64,000 bases of DNA from G963663315 sp965214205. Lineage in GTDB: Bacteria; Pseudomonadota; Gammaproteobacteria; Arenicellales; Poriferihabitantaceae. A program made the translations under genes and the position numbers. The first letter of the stretch is position 1. Every line of letters begins with the position of its first letter. Shown here piece after piece: positions 54,330 to 61,672 of this stretch. The notes under the pieces were generated by a model that had not been told where the DNA came from, did not search any database, and worked only from the letters and a program-made list of their open reading frames with translations. Location: NCBI GenBank assembly GCA_965214205.1, contig OZ243941.1:124001-188000 (forward strand), written 5' to 3'.

Positions 54330-56912
54330 ATGAACACCGGAACCCGGACGGTTTGTCTGGCCATCGTACTGCCCCCCGGAACGGAAATCACCCGTAAATG
54401 CCTGGACAGCGCCGCCCCTTTTATTGACAGTTGGATCATCCTCAACTGCCAACCGTCGGAATCCAGCGAACTGATCACGGAAATCCTCGGCCACCTGCCC
54501 GGAAAAACGGTCCATCACGACTTTACCGATTTCGCCGACGCCTGGAACCACGCTTTCAGCCTCGCCCGCGAAATGGCCGACACGGTATTGATGCTGGAGG
54601 CAGACGAACGGATACAGTGCATCGACTCCGGTATTTTCCTGCCCGACGGAGCCGCAATCGGCCTCCTGGAAATCCGGACTCCGCGTTTCTCGCTGCGCCA
54701 GCCGCGACTGCTACGAAGTGATGTTGCGGTCGAATTTCTGGACAGCGCGACCGGACAGGCCGGTCATATTTTGTTCGCCGATCACCACATCTGCAAAGCG
54801 GCGCCCCATGTCCACATACTGCCCCGCCTGCGGGATGACGGCATCCGACTCAAGAAGATTCCCAACCTGAATGACAATATCGCACAGCTTCATTCCCGGC
54901 TGGGCGCCGATTCAGCGCAAGCCGCCTCCCCGACCAGATTGAATATCCTGCTATCAACCGCGCATTCCTGTCTGCAATCAGGTAAAACCAAAAAGGCCGC
55001 AAAATACTTTCAGGCGGTAGCGGACCAGGTAACCGAGGCCGACCTGACGGACGGAAATATGGCTGAGCTTTACTGGCAGGCCCGATACTTCCTGGCCGTG
55101 GTCCACACCTCGAAAAACCGCATCCCGCCCGCTCTGGACCTGCTCAGCGCCTGCATCAACCAGGACCTGGAGAGGCTGGAACCGTTCATGCGAGTGGCCG
55201 AAATCCTCGAAGCCAATAACGAACTGGAGCGGGCGGCAACCCTGCTTGACCTGACGGTTGACATGCCGGAACCCTCGCTCGCGCGGTATTTTGAACCCGC
55301 CATCTATCACTATGCAGCGCGGATGATGGCGGCCAAGCTCAGCGCTCGACTTGGCCAGACCGACGCCGCGATTGACCATGCCGACAAACTCGGCCTGCAC
55401 AAGAACCTGCCCAAAGAAATCGAGAAACAGCGAAAAGAACTGCGGACGGAGCAACACAATATCAAACAAACGCACAGCGCCAGTAAAAGCAGTATCACTC
55501 CCCCCTCGGCATCCCCGGCGCCCATCGCACAAACCAACCCAACGCCCGCCGCACAACCCGACCCAACGCCCAAACTGACGATTGGCATGGCGACCTACGA
55601 CGATTTTGATGGAGTCTATTTCACCATCATGTCGATCATGCTCTATCATCGCGAAGCATTGCCCGACATCGAAATACTGGTCATTGACAACAACCCGGAC
55701 TCCAAACACGGCCAGTCCGTAGCCAAATTTTGCAAGCAGACCGGCAAGGTTCGTTGCATCCCCGCCCCCGAATACAAGAGCACTGCGATCAGAGACCGGA
55801 TATTCGCCGAAGCGCACGGCGACTTCGTACTGTGTGTGGACTGCCATGTTTTCCTGCATGAGGGCGCAGTGGGCCGTCTGCTCGAATATTGCGCCAATAA
55901 TCCCGACAGCAACGACCTGCTGCACGGACCACTGTGCTACGACAGTGTCAACCTGGATCATATCAGCACGCACATGGAGAAACGCTGGAACAAAGGCTTT
56001 TTTGGCGTTTGGGGAACCGACCCGCGCGCCAGAAACGGCGATGGAGAACCCTTTGAAATTCCACTTCAGGGCATGGGGCTGTTCGCCTGTCGCAGGACGG
56101 CCTGGCCCGGTTTCAACCGCAAATTTCGCGGCTTCGGCGGAGAAGAGGGTTATATCCACGAAAAAATCCGTCAGAAAGGCGGCAAGGCCCTTTGCCTGCC
56201 ATTTTTGTACTGGTCCCATCGTTTTTATCGCCCGAGTGGTGTCCAATACGTCAACAGTTGGCAAGACCGCATCCGCAACTACCTGATTGGCTGGGATGAA
56301 TTGGGAATGCCCACCACAGAACTGCTCGACCACTTCTGCCACCACATCAACCCGAAAGCCGCCAGCTCAGCAAACGCATGGTTCATACAGGAAAAGCGCG
56401 GCCCGCTCTGGGCGTTCAACACCATATTCTGGCTGTCCGATTCCGACACCTCCTGGGAACGTGACCTCAAAACGCTGGAAAGCCTTTCAATACACCGCAT
56501 CACACAAAAGATAGAATTGCCGGATACAGAGGACACCGGGGAGCAGGCCTTCATTCAGGCCCAGCAGCGCATCCTCGATCTGGCAATCCGACAAGACCTG
56601 GACGACATCGTAATCATCAACGGCCACCATGAATTCATCAAAAATCCGAGGAAAAAACTCCTCGCGGCCCAATCGAAACTCGAAGACAGAAAGGTTGATA
56701 TTCTGGCGACAAACGAATTTTGTAAGAACCCCAATCCAGATTCTGGCTCGTCAACCGCCACGAACCCGGCCCATTTAGCGATAGATCACCTGTTGATCAT
56801 TCGCAATAACGCATTCCAGGCGGCGCAGACAACCATAAACGCCGGACAGCCCCTGACCCTGACGAACCTCGAAGCGCGCCAACCCGACCTCTCCATCCAG
56901 CGACTCTCGTAA
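54330..56912 (+). CDS. Large two-domain glycosyltransferase with TPR middle
   Basis: 860 residues. The N-terminal part (about 5-130) resembles a GT-A glycosyltransferase, with acidic cluster MLEADERIQ near 88-96. A TPR-like helical middle (about 200-375) follows, then a Pro/Ala/Thr linker (about 385-412). A second GT-A domain begins at LTIGMATYDD (about 415), with DCH in place of DxD near 505 and a FGGEEGYIHEK segment near 603 like the GGED-type acceptor motif. The last 150 residues are unassigned. No membrane helix. Probably modifies a protein or polysaccharide. Preceded by GGGAGTAACCCCA. Confidence 0.72.
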   Translation: MNTGTRTVCLAIVLPPGTEITRKCLDSAAPFIDSWIILNCQPSESSELITEILGHLPGKTVHHDFTDFADAWNHAFSLAREMADTVLMLEADERIQCIDSGIFLPDGAAIGLLEIRTPRFSLRQPRLLRSDVAVEFLDSATGQAGHILFADHHICKAAPHVHILPRLRDDGIRLKKIPNLNDNIAQLHSRLGADSAQAASPTRLNILLSTAHSCLQSGKTKKAAKYFQAVADQVTEADLTDGNMAELYWQARYFLAVVHTSKNRIPPALDLLSACINQDLERLEPFMRVAEILEANNELERAATLLDLTVDMPEPSLARYFEPAIYHYAARMMAAKLSARLGQTDAAIDHADKLGLHKNLPKEIEKQRKELRTEQHNIKQTHSASKSSITPPSASPAPIAQTNPTPAAQPDPTPKLTIGMATYDDFDGVYFTIMSIMLYHREALPDIEILVIDNNPDSKHGQSVAKFCKQTGKVRCIPAPEYKSTAIRDRIFAEAHGDFVLCVDCHVFLHEGAVGRLLEYCANNPDSNDLLHGPLCYDSVNLDHISTHMEKRWNKGFFGVWGTDPRARNGDGEPFEIPLQGMGLFACRRTAWPGFNRKFRGFGGEEGYIHEKIRQKGGKALCLPFLYWSHRFYRPSGVQYVNSWQDRIRNYLIGWDELGMPTTELLDHFCHHINPKAASSANAWFIQEKRGPLWAFNTIFWLSDSDTSWERDLKTLESLSIHRITQKIELPDTEDTGEQAFIQAQQRILDLAIRQDLDDIVIINGHHEFIKNPRKKLLAAQSKLEDRKVDILATNEFCKNPNPDSGSSTATNPAHLAIDHLLIIRNNAFQAAQTTINAGQPLTLTNLEARQPDLSIQRLS

Positions 56913-56933
56913 GGACAGGCCCCGTGCCTGTCC
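56913..56933. repeat. Small inverted repeat after the glycosyltransferase
   Basis: GGACAGGC-CCCGT-GCCTGTCC, an 8-bp perfect stem directly after the stop codon. There is no T-run, so a terminator role is uncertain. Confidence 0.5.
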
Positions 56934-56960
56934 ACTGACTTCGCCCGTCTCATTCTCGTC

Positions 56961-56980
56961 ATTCCCGCACAAGCGGGAAT
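56961..56980. repeat. REP-like palindrome ATTCCCGC-N4-GCGGGAAT
   Basis: Perfect 8-bp arms and a 4-base loop. The ATTCCC...GGGAAT form is a widespread intergenic repeat type (for example Neisseria dRS3). It lies between the glycosyltransferase and the first mosaic secreted protein. Confidence 0.6.
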
Positions 56981-56998
56981 CCACAACCTGCCTGAATT

Positions 56999-57333
56999 CC
57001 AAAATCCTCAATAAAAATCCACACCAAAGTGGCCTTTTATTGAATGTGATAACTATCCCCGACTTTACATCCCAGAAAACCATCGATGAAAAATACCAAA
57101 CATACCGAAAACCTGGATAACTCCACTCCCCAGGAAATTACCTCCCAATCCAAAAGAAAAATACTGACCTCCATCGGCGTATCCTCCGGAATACTCGGAG
57201 CCTCCGCTCTATCTCAACAATGGACTAAACCTATCGTTAACTCCATCATCCTTCCAGCCCATGCTCAAACTACCGACATGATGGGTACCGATCCCATGGA
57301 TGGCACCGACCCGATGACGGATCCAACTACTCC
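56999..57333. repeat. 335-bp duplicated block, copy A
   Basis: By eye identical, base for base, to 60422-60756 (constant offset 3423). It covers the upstream hairpin and untranslated region plus the first 82 codons of the mosaic secreted protein, and ends abruptly in the middle of the Thr/Pro linker, after which the two copies differ completely. Confidence 0.9.
57008..57043. terminator. Bidirectional hairpin upstream of secreted protein A
   Basis: TCAATAAAA..CCAC-ACCAAA-GTGG..TTTTATTGA: inner 4-bp and outer 9-bp arms with a T-run, so it can stop transcripts from either side. It insulates the secreted protein gene and recurs exactly at 60431-60466. Confidence 0.6.
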
Positions 57334-57982
57334 CCCTGCCACGACACCAGAGCCGGCGATGGGACCAATGATTATGTTGGATGCATTCCATGCACAAGAC
57401 TTTGATGGTGGAGTAGTGGAGACAGGAGATATAGGAACTGTCCGGGTTACATTGTCTGTTATGCCAACTGCGCCGGTTACAGTTACTTTGGCTGGAGCTG
57501 CTGCTGTTGTGGGTGGTGGACTTACCCTTATGTTCGATAACGTGAGCTATGATAAAGCACAGGAGATAATGATCACTGCAGGTGATGCACCTGAAAGCAT
57601 GGCCGATGAGGACGAATCCATGGTGACATTGACGGCCAAGGGTGGTAACTATGATGATGTGAAAGCTGAGTTGACGTATACCGTGGGTTACTACAGTGTA
57701 GAGGAAGAAGTGGGGAATCTGAAAGTGAAGCTTACTGACCGCACTGCCCCTGGTGAGGCGACAGTGACTTGGGACAAGCCAAAGACTCGTGCAGTGGTTG
57801 AGGAATATCAAGTTAGCTCATCAAATGCTACTCCCAAAGTGGAAATATCTGGAATGATGGCTGAGGTTTCGGATATGGCCTCCGGTGGACACACTTTCAC
57901 GGTGAAAGTTCTCTATGAAGATGCTGATGCGTTTACTAATGGTGAAGTCGCCACTGGCGAAAACGTAGTCACGGTTGTGTAG
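57086..57982 (+). CDS. Mosaic secreted protein A
   Basis: 298 residues, no named family recognised. The N-terminus has SKRKILTSIGVSSGILGASA, then WTKPIVNSIILPAHAQTT, a signal-like region seen in secreted proteobacterial proteins, with probable cleavage after AHA. A Met/Asp/Thr linker (DPMDGTDPMTDPTT) follows, then a beta-sandwich-like domain (about 95-200, Calx-beta or cadherin-like by pattern) and a fibronectin III-like end (LTDRTAPGEATVTWDKPKT). Residues 1-82 are identical to the protein at 60509; the rest is largely different. Codon use after the linker is more AT-rich than in neighbours. Followed by a strong terminator. Confidence 0.75.
   Translation: MKNTKHTENLDNSTPQEITSQSKRKILTSIGVSSGILGASALSQQWTKPIVNSIILPAHAQTTDMMGTDPMDGTDPMTDPTTPPATTPEPAMGPMIMLDAFHAQDFDGGVVETGDIGTVRVTLSVMPTAPVTVTLAGAAAVVGGGLTLMFDNVSYDKAQEIMITAGDAPESMADEDESMVTLTAKGGNYDDVKAELTYTVGYYSVEEEVGNLKVKLTDRTAPGEATVTWDKPKTRAVVEEYQVSSSNATPKVEISGMMAEVSDMASGGHTFTVKVLYEDADAFTNGEVATGENVVTVV
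57740..57774. repeat. 35-bp exact match inside the two secreted genes, copy A
   Basis: Identical to 61175-61209. It encodes RTAPGEATVTWD at the start of the fibronectin-like domain, an island of identity inside otherwise divergent sequence, as expected from recombination or conversion. Confidence 0.85.
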
Positions 57983-58015
57983 TAAGTTAATTCACCCTGA
58001 CTCAAGGGAAGAAGT

Positions 58016-58043
58016 AAAAAAGCCACCTCCGGGTGGCTTTTTT
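58016..58043 (+). terminator. Terminator of secreted protein A
   Basis: A6-GCCACC-TCCG-GGTGGC-T6: perfect stem, tetraloop and T-run, 34 bp after the stop. The same hairpin ends the second copy (61469-61496), and its A-tract makes it usable from both directions. Confidence 0.9.
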
Positions 58044-58062
58044 ATTGCCCACAACATCCCAT

Positions 58063-58106
58063 CACTCCCCCCTTGAGGGGGAGTCCAATCTGCGCAGCAG
58101 ATGGGG
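58063..58106. repeat. Double-hairpin intergenic element, copy A
   Basis: ACTCCCCC-TTGA-GGGGGAGT-type hairpin followed by ATCTGC-GCA-GCAGAT. It lies 20 bp after the terminator, just like copy B at 61517-61571. Stem bases differ between copies in a paired way (ACTCCCC/GGGGAGT here, ATTCCCC/GGGGAAT there), which supports a folded element. Confidence 0.6.
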
Positions 58107-58348
58107 AACACAACCGTCATCGGTTGCATCGGCAAATGACACGGGCGACCACAGAGGGTCGCCCCTACGATGAGGGTTCTGGACTCATTCCGTCATCCTC
58201 GCAAGCGGTAACCCACAATAATATGGAGGTTGCGGTTACCTGTCCGTAGGGGCGGGTCTCCGTGCCCGCCCGGTGGGCGTCGCATCGGGGCAAGGTTGCT
58301 CTATTCGAACGTCGGTTCTATGCCGGGATTTAGTGGATTTAACTATCG

Positions 58349-58365
58349 TTTCAATAATATTGAAA
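58349..58365. promoter_or_regulatory. Palindrome upstream of the Fic gene
   Basis: TTTCAAT-AAT-ATTGAAA, 7-bp perfect arms, just before the promoter candidates. Likely an operator, possibly for the Fic protein's own winged-helix domain. Confidence 0.45.
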
Positions 58366-58439
58366 TGATATATTGACGAAACGGATAAATCCTTGTAATT
58401 TGGATGTATAATCATTCGGCGCCTCCACGGAATCATTTC

Positions 58440-59735
58440 ATGCCAATCCCGGAACAGAGCGTTCTGCAGTATATTGGAGAACATCCCGGCGCCGGGCGGG
58501 AGGATATTCGACGCCAGGTTGCGCCACAGGTCAGTTCACCGACGGTCTGGCGCGTCCTGAAGCGGCTGGTCGATCAGGGGCGGCTTGAGGTTTCGGGCAA
58601 GGCCCGGGCCACGGGGTATTATCTGGCGGGCGCGGATGTGGTTCGCGCGTGCCTGCAAACACCCTACAACCGCCGCCGGCTGGCTGTTTACAGGAAGGAG
58701 TTTGTGGATCGCTATGTACCCGGCAAGAGCGCCTACCTGGGCGAGAGTGACCGCCAGCGCCTGCGCGATACCGGCCGACCGATCCCATCACCGATTCAGG
58801 CCGATACCTACGCGCGGCGTATTCTGGAACGCCTGCTGGTGGATTTGTCCTGGGCTTCCTCACGTATGGAGGGAAATACCTATAGCATTCTGGAGACCGA
58901 GCGACTGATCCGGCTCGGGGAAGAAGCCGCTGGCAAGGACCGCAAGGAAGCGGTGATGATTCTGAACCACAAGGAAGCGATTGAGTATGTCGTGGATCAT
59001 CTGGACGAGATCACAATGAGCCGTCCTGATATCCTCAACATCCATGCCTTGCTCGCCGATGGTCTGCTCGTGGACCCGGCCATGGCGGGGAGATTGCGGC
59101 GCCTGCCAGTTGGTATCTCCCATTCGAGTTACCGGCCGTTGGAGGACCCGTACACGATTGAGGAGGAGTTCGAGGTTCTGATTGCGAAGGCGGCGGGAAT
59201 CGCAGATCCTTTCGAGCAGTCTTTCTTTCTGATGGTTCATGTCCCCTATCTTCAGGCATTCGATGACGTCAACAAGCGGGTATCGCGCATTGCCGCGAAT
59301 ATTCCACTCCTGAAGGCCGGTCTTGCGCCAATGTCTTTTGTCGCCATGGACGACATCGCCTACCTGGACGGACTCATCGGCATCTACGAGTTGAACAATG
59401 TGTCCTTATTGCGCGATATCTATATCGACGCCTATCTGGCGTCCGCCGAGAACTACAGAGTATTGCGCGCCGAGCTGGAATCGCCGGAAAAGGCGGCGCT
59501 CGTCTATCGGGATTTTGTCCGAAAGGCTGTTCGGCGTTGTGTGCTCGAATGGAAGAGATTTCGCCCGGAAGATATCGAAGGAATGGTGGCCGGGGCAGGC
59601 ATCCCGGAAGCGGACCGCGTACAGGTCGTCGAGTACATCCTTCGGGAGTGTCGTGGACTGCATGAGGGCAATGTGGTGCGTTACCGGCTACGGCCGGAAG
59701 ACCTGGCCGGGGTTCAGGAGGATCAGGTATCGTAG
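58440..59735 (+). CDS. Fic family protein with N-terminal winged helix
   Basis: 431 residues from the preferred ATG (MPIPEQSV); an ATG 12 codons earlier overlaps the candidate -10. Winged helix at about 5-60. Inhibitory motif S-x3-E-G in SSRMEGN (about 140-145), the class II arrangement where the autoinhibitory helix precedes the Fic core. The active loop reads HVPYLQAFDDVNKRVSR (about 267-283), the H..F.D.NKR..R variant common in large Fic proteins, not HPFxxGNGRxxR. It AMPylates or otherwise modifies target hydroxyls. It overlaps the YoeB-like gene convergently by 13 bp and lies inside the gap between the two secreted genes. Confidence 0.87.
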   Translation: MPIPEQSVLQYIGEHPGAGREDIRRQVAPQVSSPTVWRVLKRLVDQGRLEVSGKARATGYYLAGADVVRACLQTPYNRRRLAVYRKEFVDRYVPGKSAYLGESDRQRLRDTGRPIPSPIQADTYARRILERLLVDLSWASSRMEGNTYSILETERLIRLGEEAAGKDRKEAVMILNHKEAIEYVVDHLDEITMSRPDILNIHALLADGLLVDPAMAGRLRRLPVGISHSSYRPLEDPYTIEEEFEVLIAKAAGIADPFEQSFFLMVHVPYLQAFDDVNKRVSRIAANIPLLKAGLAPMSFVAMDDIAYLDGLIGIYELNNVSLLRDIYIDAYLASAENYRVLRAELESPEKAALVYRDFVRKAVRRCVLEWKRFRPEDIEGMVAGAGIPEADRVQVVEYILRECRGLHEGNVVRYRLRPEDLAGVQEDQVS

Positions 59736-60010
59736 TGAGGGTATAATCTGAGAACTTTGACAGTTTCCTGTTCCTTCAGTACCTGATATACCATTCTGTG
59801 CTGTATATTTATTCTTCTCGAATAACTTCCTGACAGGTCACCCCGCAGTTTCTCGTATGGAGGCGGATTCTGGTAGGGATTTTGTTTGATTATTTCGATT
59901 AGTTCCTTCGCTTTTGATTTCAGTCCCGACCCTGCCAGCTTCCGGGCGTCTTTCTGCGCCTGTTTGGTATAGACAACTGTCCATCTCACCACGTCAGTTC
60001 CTCGGAACAC
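59723..60010 (-). CDS. YoeB/Txe-family toxin
   Basis: Ribosome-dependent mRNA interferase of the RelE fold, 95 residues. The segment YEKLRGDLSGSYSRRI carries the catalytic Glu and Arg, and the C-terminal LYPHYD corresponds to the RYHY ending of YoeB. Start overlaps the antitoxin gene by 25 bp; a shorter start at a GTG (VVRW) would remove most of the overlap. Paired with the YefM/Phd-like gene directly upstream. Confidence 0.87.
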   Translation of the reverse strand: MFRGTDVVRWTVVYTKQAQKDARKLAGSGLKSKAKELIEIIKQNPYQNPPPYEKLRGDLSGSYSRRINIQHRMVYQVLKEQETVKVLRLYPHYDT

Positions 60011-60228
60011 TTTTCAATCGGCTCATCTATTCCTTTCCTGATTGATTCCCGCATACCCGGAACGGACAGCAGATAGAGAGTCTCCTTTACCGAATTCCAG
60101 TCCTCTTCGGACAGCAATACCGCGTTTGAGTGTTTTCCTGTAATTAAAATTGGTTCATGCGTTTTTGCTGTTTCATCGATAAGAGTGTATAGCTTCGATC
60201 TCGCTTCTGTTGCATTTAAAGTGGTCAT
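59986..60228 (-). CDS. YefM/Phd-family antitoxin
   Basis: 80 residues. The N-terminal half MTTLNATEARSKLYTLIDE is the DNA-binding Phd/YefM fold; the acidic C-terminal tail should wrap the toxin. GAGGAGGTGA gives a strong ribosome site 5 bases before the ATG. A GCGTA-N6-TACGC palindrome and a TTGACA lie upstream, consistent with autorepression by the toxin-antitoxin complex. Confidence 0.88.
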   Translation of the reverse strand: MTTLNATEARSKLYTLIDETAKTHEPILITGKHSNAVLLSEEDWNSVKETLYLLSVPGMRESIRKGIDEPIEKCSEELTW

Positions 60229-60253
60229 TACTTGTCACCTCCTCGTATAGCGT

Positions 60254-60277
60254 GCGTATTAAAGTACGCCATGTCAA
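60254..60277 (-). promoter_or_regulatory. Palindrome and -35-like box before the antitoxin
   Basis: GCGTA-TTAAAG-TACGC (60254-60269) and on the minus strand TTGACA (60272-60277). A matching -10 at normal spacing is not seen. Likely operator of the toxin-antitoxin operon. Confidence 0.45.
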
Positions 60278-60421
60278 TTTTTTAATCCACCCTGATACAG
60301 AACGGTAATATACGCTTACATCAGTCGTTTTCAATTGTTCCGTGAAGCAGGTCACATTATCGGATAAACCGAGAAAGTGTTTTTTGTGCTGATCCTGCCC
60401 GATTTGCTGGTGTTTTGAGTA

Positions 60422-60756
60422 CCAAAATCCTCAATAAAAATCCACACCAAAGTGGCCTTTTATTGAATGTGATAACTATCCCCGACTTTACATCCCAGAA
60501 AACCATCGATGAAAAATACCAAACATACCGAAAACCTGGATAACTCCACTCCCCAGGAAATTACCTCCCAATCCAAAAGAAAAATACTGACCTCCATCGG
60601 CGTATCCTCCGGAATACTCGGAGCCTCCGCTCTATCTCAACAATGGACTAAACCTATCGTTAACTCCATCATCCTTCCAGCCCATGCTCAAACTACCGAC
60701 ATGATGGGTACCGATCCCATGGATGGCACCGACCCGATGACGGATCCAACTACTCC
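60422..60756. repeat. 335-bp duplicated block, copy B
   Basis: Exact by-eye match of 56999-57333, including the hairpin at 60431-60466. The left boundary is sharp: the preceding bases are unrelated in the two places. Confidence 0.9.
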
Positions 60757-61420
60757 GGTGCCAACTACCGCAGCTCCAACTACCGACGCTCCAGCTCCTG
60801 AGGCTGCGATCGTGCTGTCTCCGGCGTCCGGCGGCGTCGTAGATGCTAGTGGGGATGATGCCATGGTCAGTGTTGCTGTGAGACTGGCCACGGAGCCAGA
60901 CGGACCGGTAACGGTGATGGCTGAAGGACCCAATGTAACCCCTAGTGGAAACGTCTCCTTCACGACGACCGACTGGGATCAGGATAAGGTGGTAATGTTA
61001 ACTATTGCGCAGGCTGCTAATCCTGGTTCTATGGCTGTTGAGAAAGAAGCCAAAGTGACATTCACAGCCGCTGGCAATAACTATGACGAGGTGGAAGCTG
61101 AATGGATGTATACCGCAGGTTTCCACGGAATGATACTGGTAGCGGCGGCTGACGTGACAGTAAAAGTCACTGATCGCACTGCCCCTGGTGAGGCGACAGT
61201 GACTTGGGATGTTCCGAAGACTCGTACAATGGTTGAGGAATATAGAGTAACCTTGGGAAGTGCTACTGGTGCTGAAGTGGTTATAGATGGAACAACGGCT
61301 AAAGTTACGAAGCTGCCTGCCGGCAACCCCACTTTCCGAGTGGATGTTCTCTATATGGGCGGTGAGAGCTTTGTAACCGGTGAAGAGAAGCCTGCCGACA
61401 AACCAATCGTCGGCGGATAA
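60509..61420 (+). CDS. Mosaic secreted protein B
   Basis: 303 residues, paralogue of the protein at 57086. Identical signal-like N-terminus and linker (1-82), then its own Thr/Pro/Ala linker (VPTTAAPTTDAPAPEAA), a different beta-sandwich-like domain (about 98-205; GPVTVMAEGPNVTPSGNVSF, TDWDQDKVVMLTI) and a fibronectin-like end sharing RTAPGEATVTWD and MVEEY. The two domains keep the same pattern (GNNYDEVEAEWMYT here, GGNYDDVKAELTYT there) but diverge strongly. No transmembrane anchor at the C-terminus, so it may be released or held by partners. Ends in the same terminator as copy A. Confidence 0.75.
   Translation: MKNTKHTENLDNSTPQEITSQSKRKILTSIGVSSGILGASALSQQWTKPIVNSIILPAHAQTTDMMGTDPMDGTDPMTDPTTPVPTTAAPTTDAPAPEAAIVLSPASGGVVDASGDDAMVSVAVRLATEPDGPVTVMAEGPNVTPSGNVSFTTTDWDQDKVVMLTIAQAANPGSMAVEKEAKVTFTAAGNNYDEVEAEWMYTAGFHGMILVAAADVTVKVTDRTAPGEATVTWDVPKTRTMVEEYRVTLGSATGAEVVIDGTTAKVTKLPAGNPTFRVDVLYMGGESFVTGEEKPADKPIVGG
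61175..61209. repeat. 35-bp exact match inside the two secreted genes, copy B
   Basis: Identical to 57740-57774; encodes RTAPGEATVTWD. Confidence 0.85.
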
Positions 61421-61468
61421 CTATTAACATGATGTAAACTAATTCACCCCAACCTCAGGGGATGAAGT

Positions 61469-61496
61469 AAAAAAGCCACCTCCGGGTGGCTTTTTT
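61469..61496 (+). terminator. Terminator of secreted protein B
   Basis: A6-GCCACC-TCCG-GGTGGC-T6, the same as 58016-58043, 48 bp after the stop. Confidence 0.9.
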
Positions 61497-61516
61497 ATTG
61501 ACCGCATCCACCGCAA

Positions 61517-61571
61517 CCCCATTATTCCCCTTGAGGGGGAATCACATCCCGCAAAGCGGGTGTGATGGGGG
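61517..61571. repeat. Double-hairpin intergenic element, copy B
   Basis: ATTCCCC-TTGA-G-GGGGAAT (61524-61542) followed by CACAtCCCGC-AAA-GCGGGTGTG (61543-61564), enclosed by CCCCAT/ATGGGG. Follows the terminator like copy A, with paired base changes. Further right, GGGACAG-ACC-CTGTCCC (61624-61640) is another small hairpin. Confidence 0.6.
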
Positions 61572-61672
61572 AACAACAGAGGTGGTCCCGTTCAATGCCT
61601 GCCCTCGGCCTGATCGGGGGCCGGGGACAGACCCTGTCCCTGCGCCAGAGTGTTGATTCGGGTAAAATGAGG

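Larger units (their letters stand above)
58044..58439. other. 396-bp gap holding several hairpin repeats and the Fic promoter region
   Basis: No coding signal. Contents from left: a REP-like double hairpin (58063-58106), CAACCG-TCAT-CGGTTG (58111-58126), GGGCGACC-ACAGAG-GGTCGCCC (58143-58164), an interrupted pair GGTAACC/GGTTACC (58207-58240), GGGCGGG/CCCGCCC (58250-58271), an A/T-rich palindrome (58349-58365) and TTGACG-17-TAATTT (58373-58401) or TGTATAAT (58405-58412) as Fic promoter candidates. The GTAGGGGCG..GCCCGCC pieces resemble common intergenic repeats. Confidence 0.6.

Noticed and set aside
54978..56345. Open frame of 455 codons on the minus strand inside the glycosyltransferase
   Set aside because: Antisense to the glycosyltransferase, whose second GT domain is recognisable; no ribosome site and no motif.
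56961..56980. CRISPR repeat unit
   Set aside because: Single palindrome without a regular repeat-spacer array or cas genes; it fits a REP-like element.
59723..60228. Mobile element remnant around the toxin-antitoxin pair
   Set aside because: No transposase, integrase or terminal inverted repeats are visible; only the duplicated gene blocks flank it.
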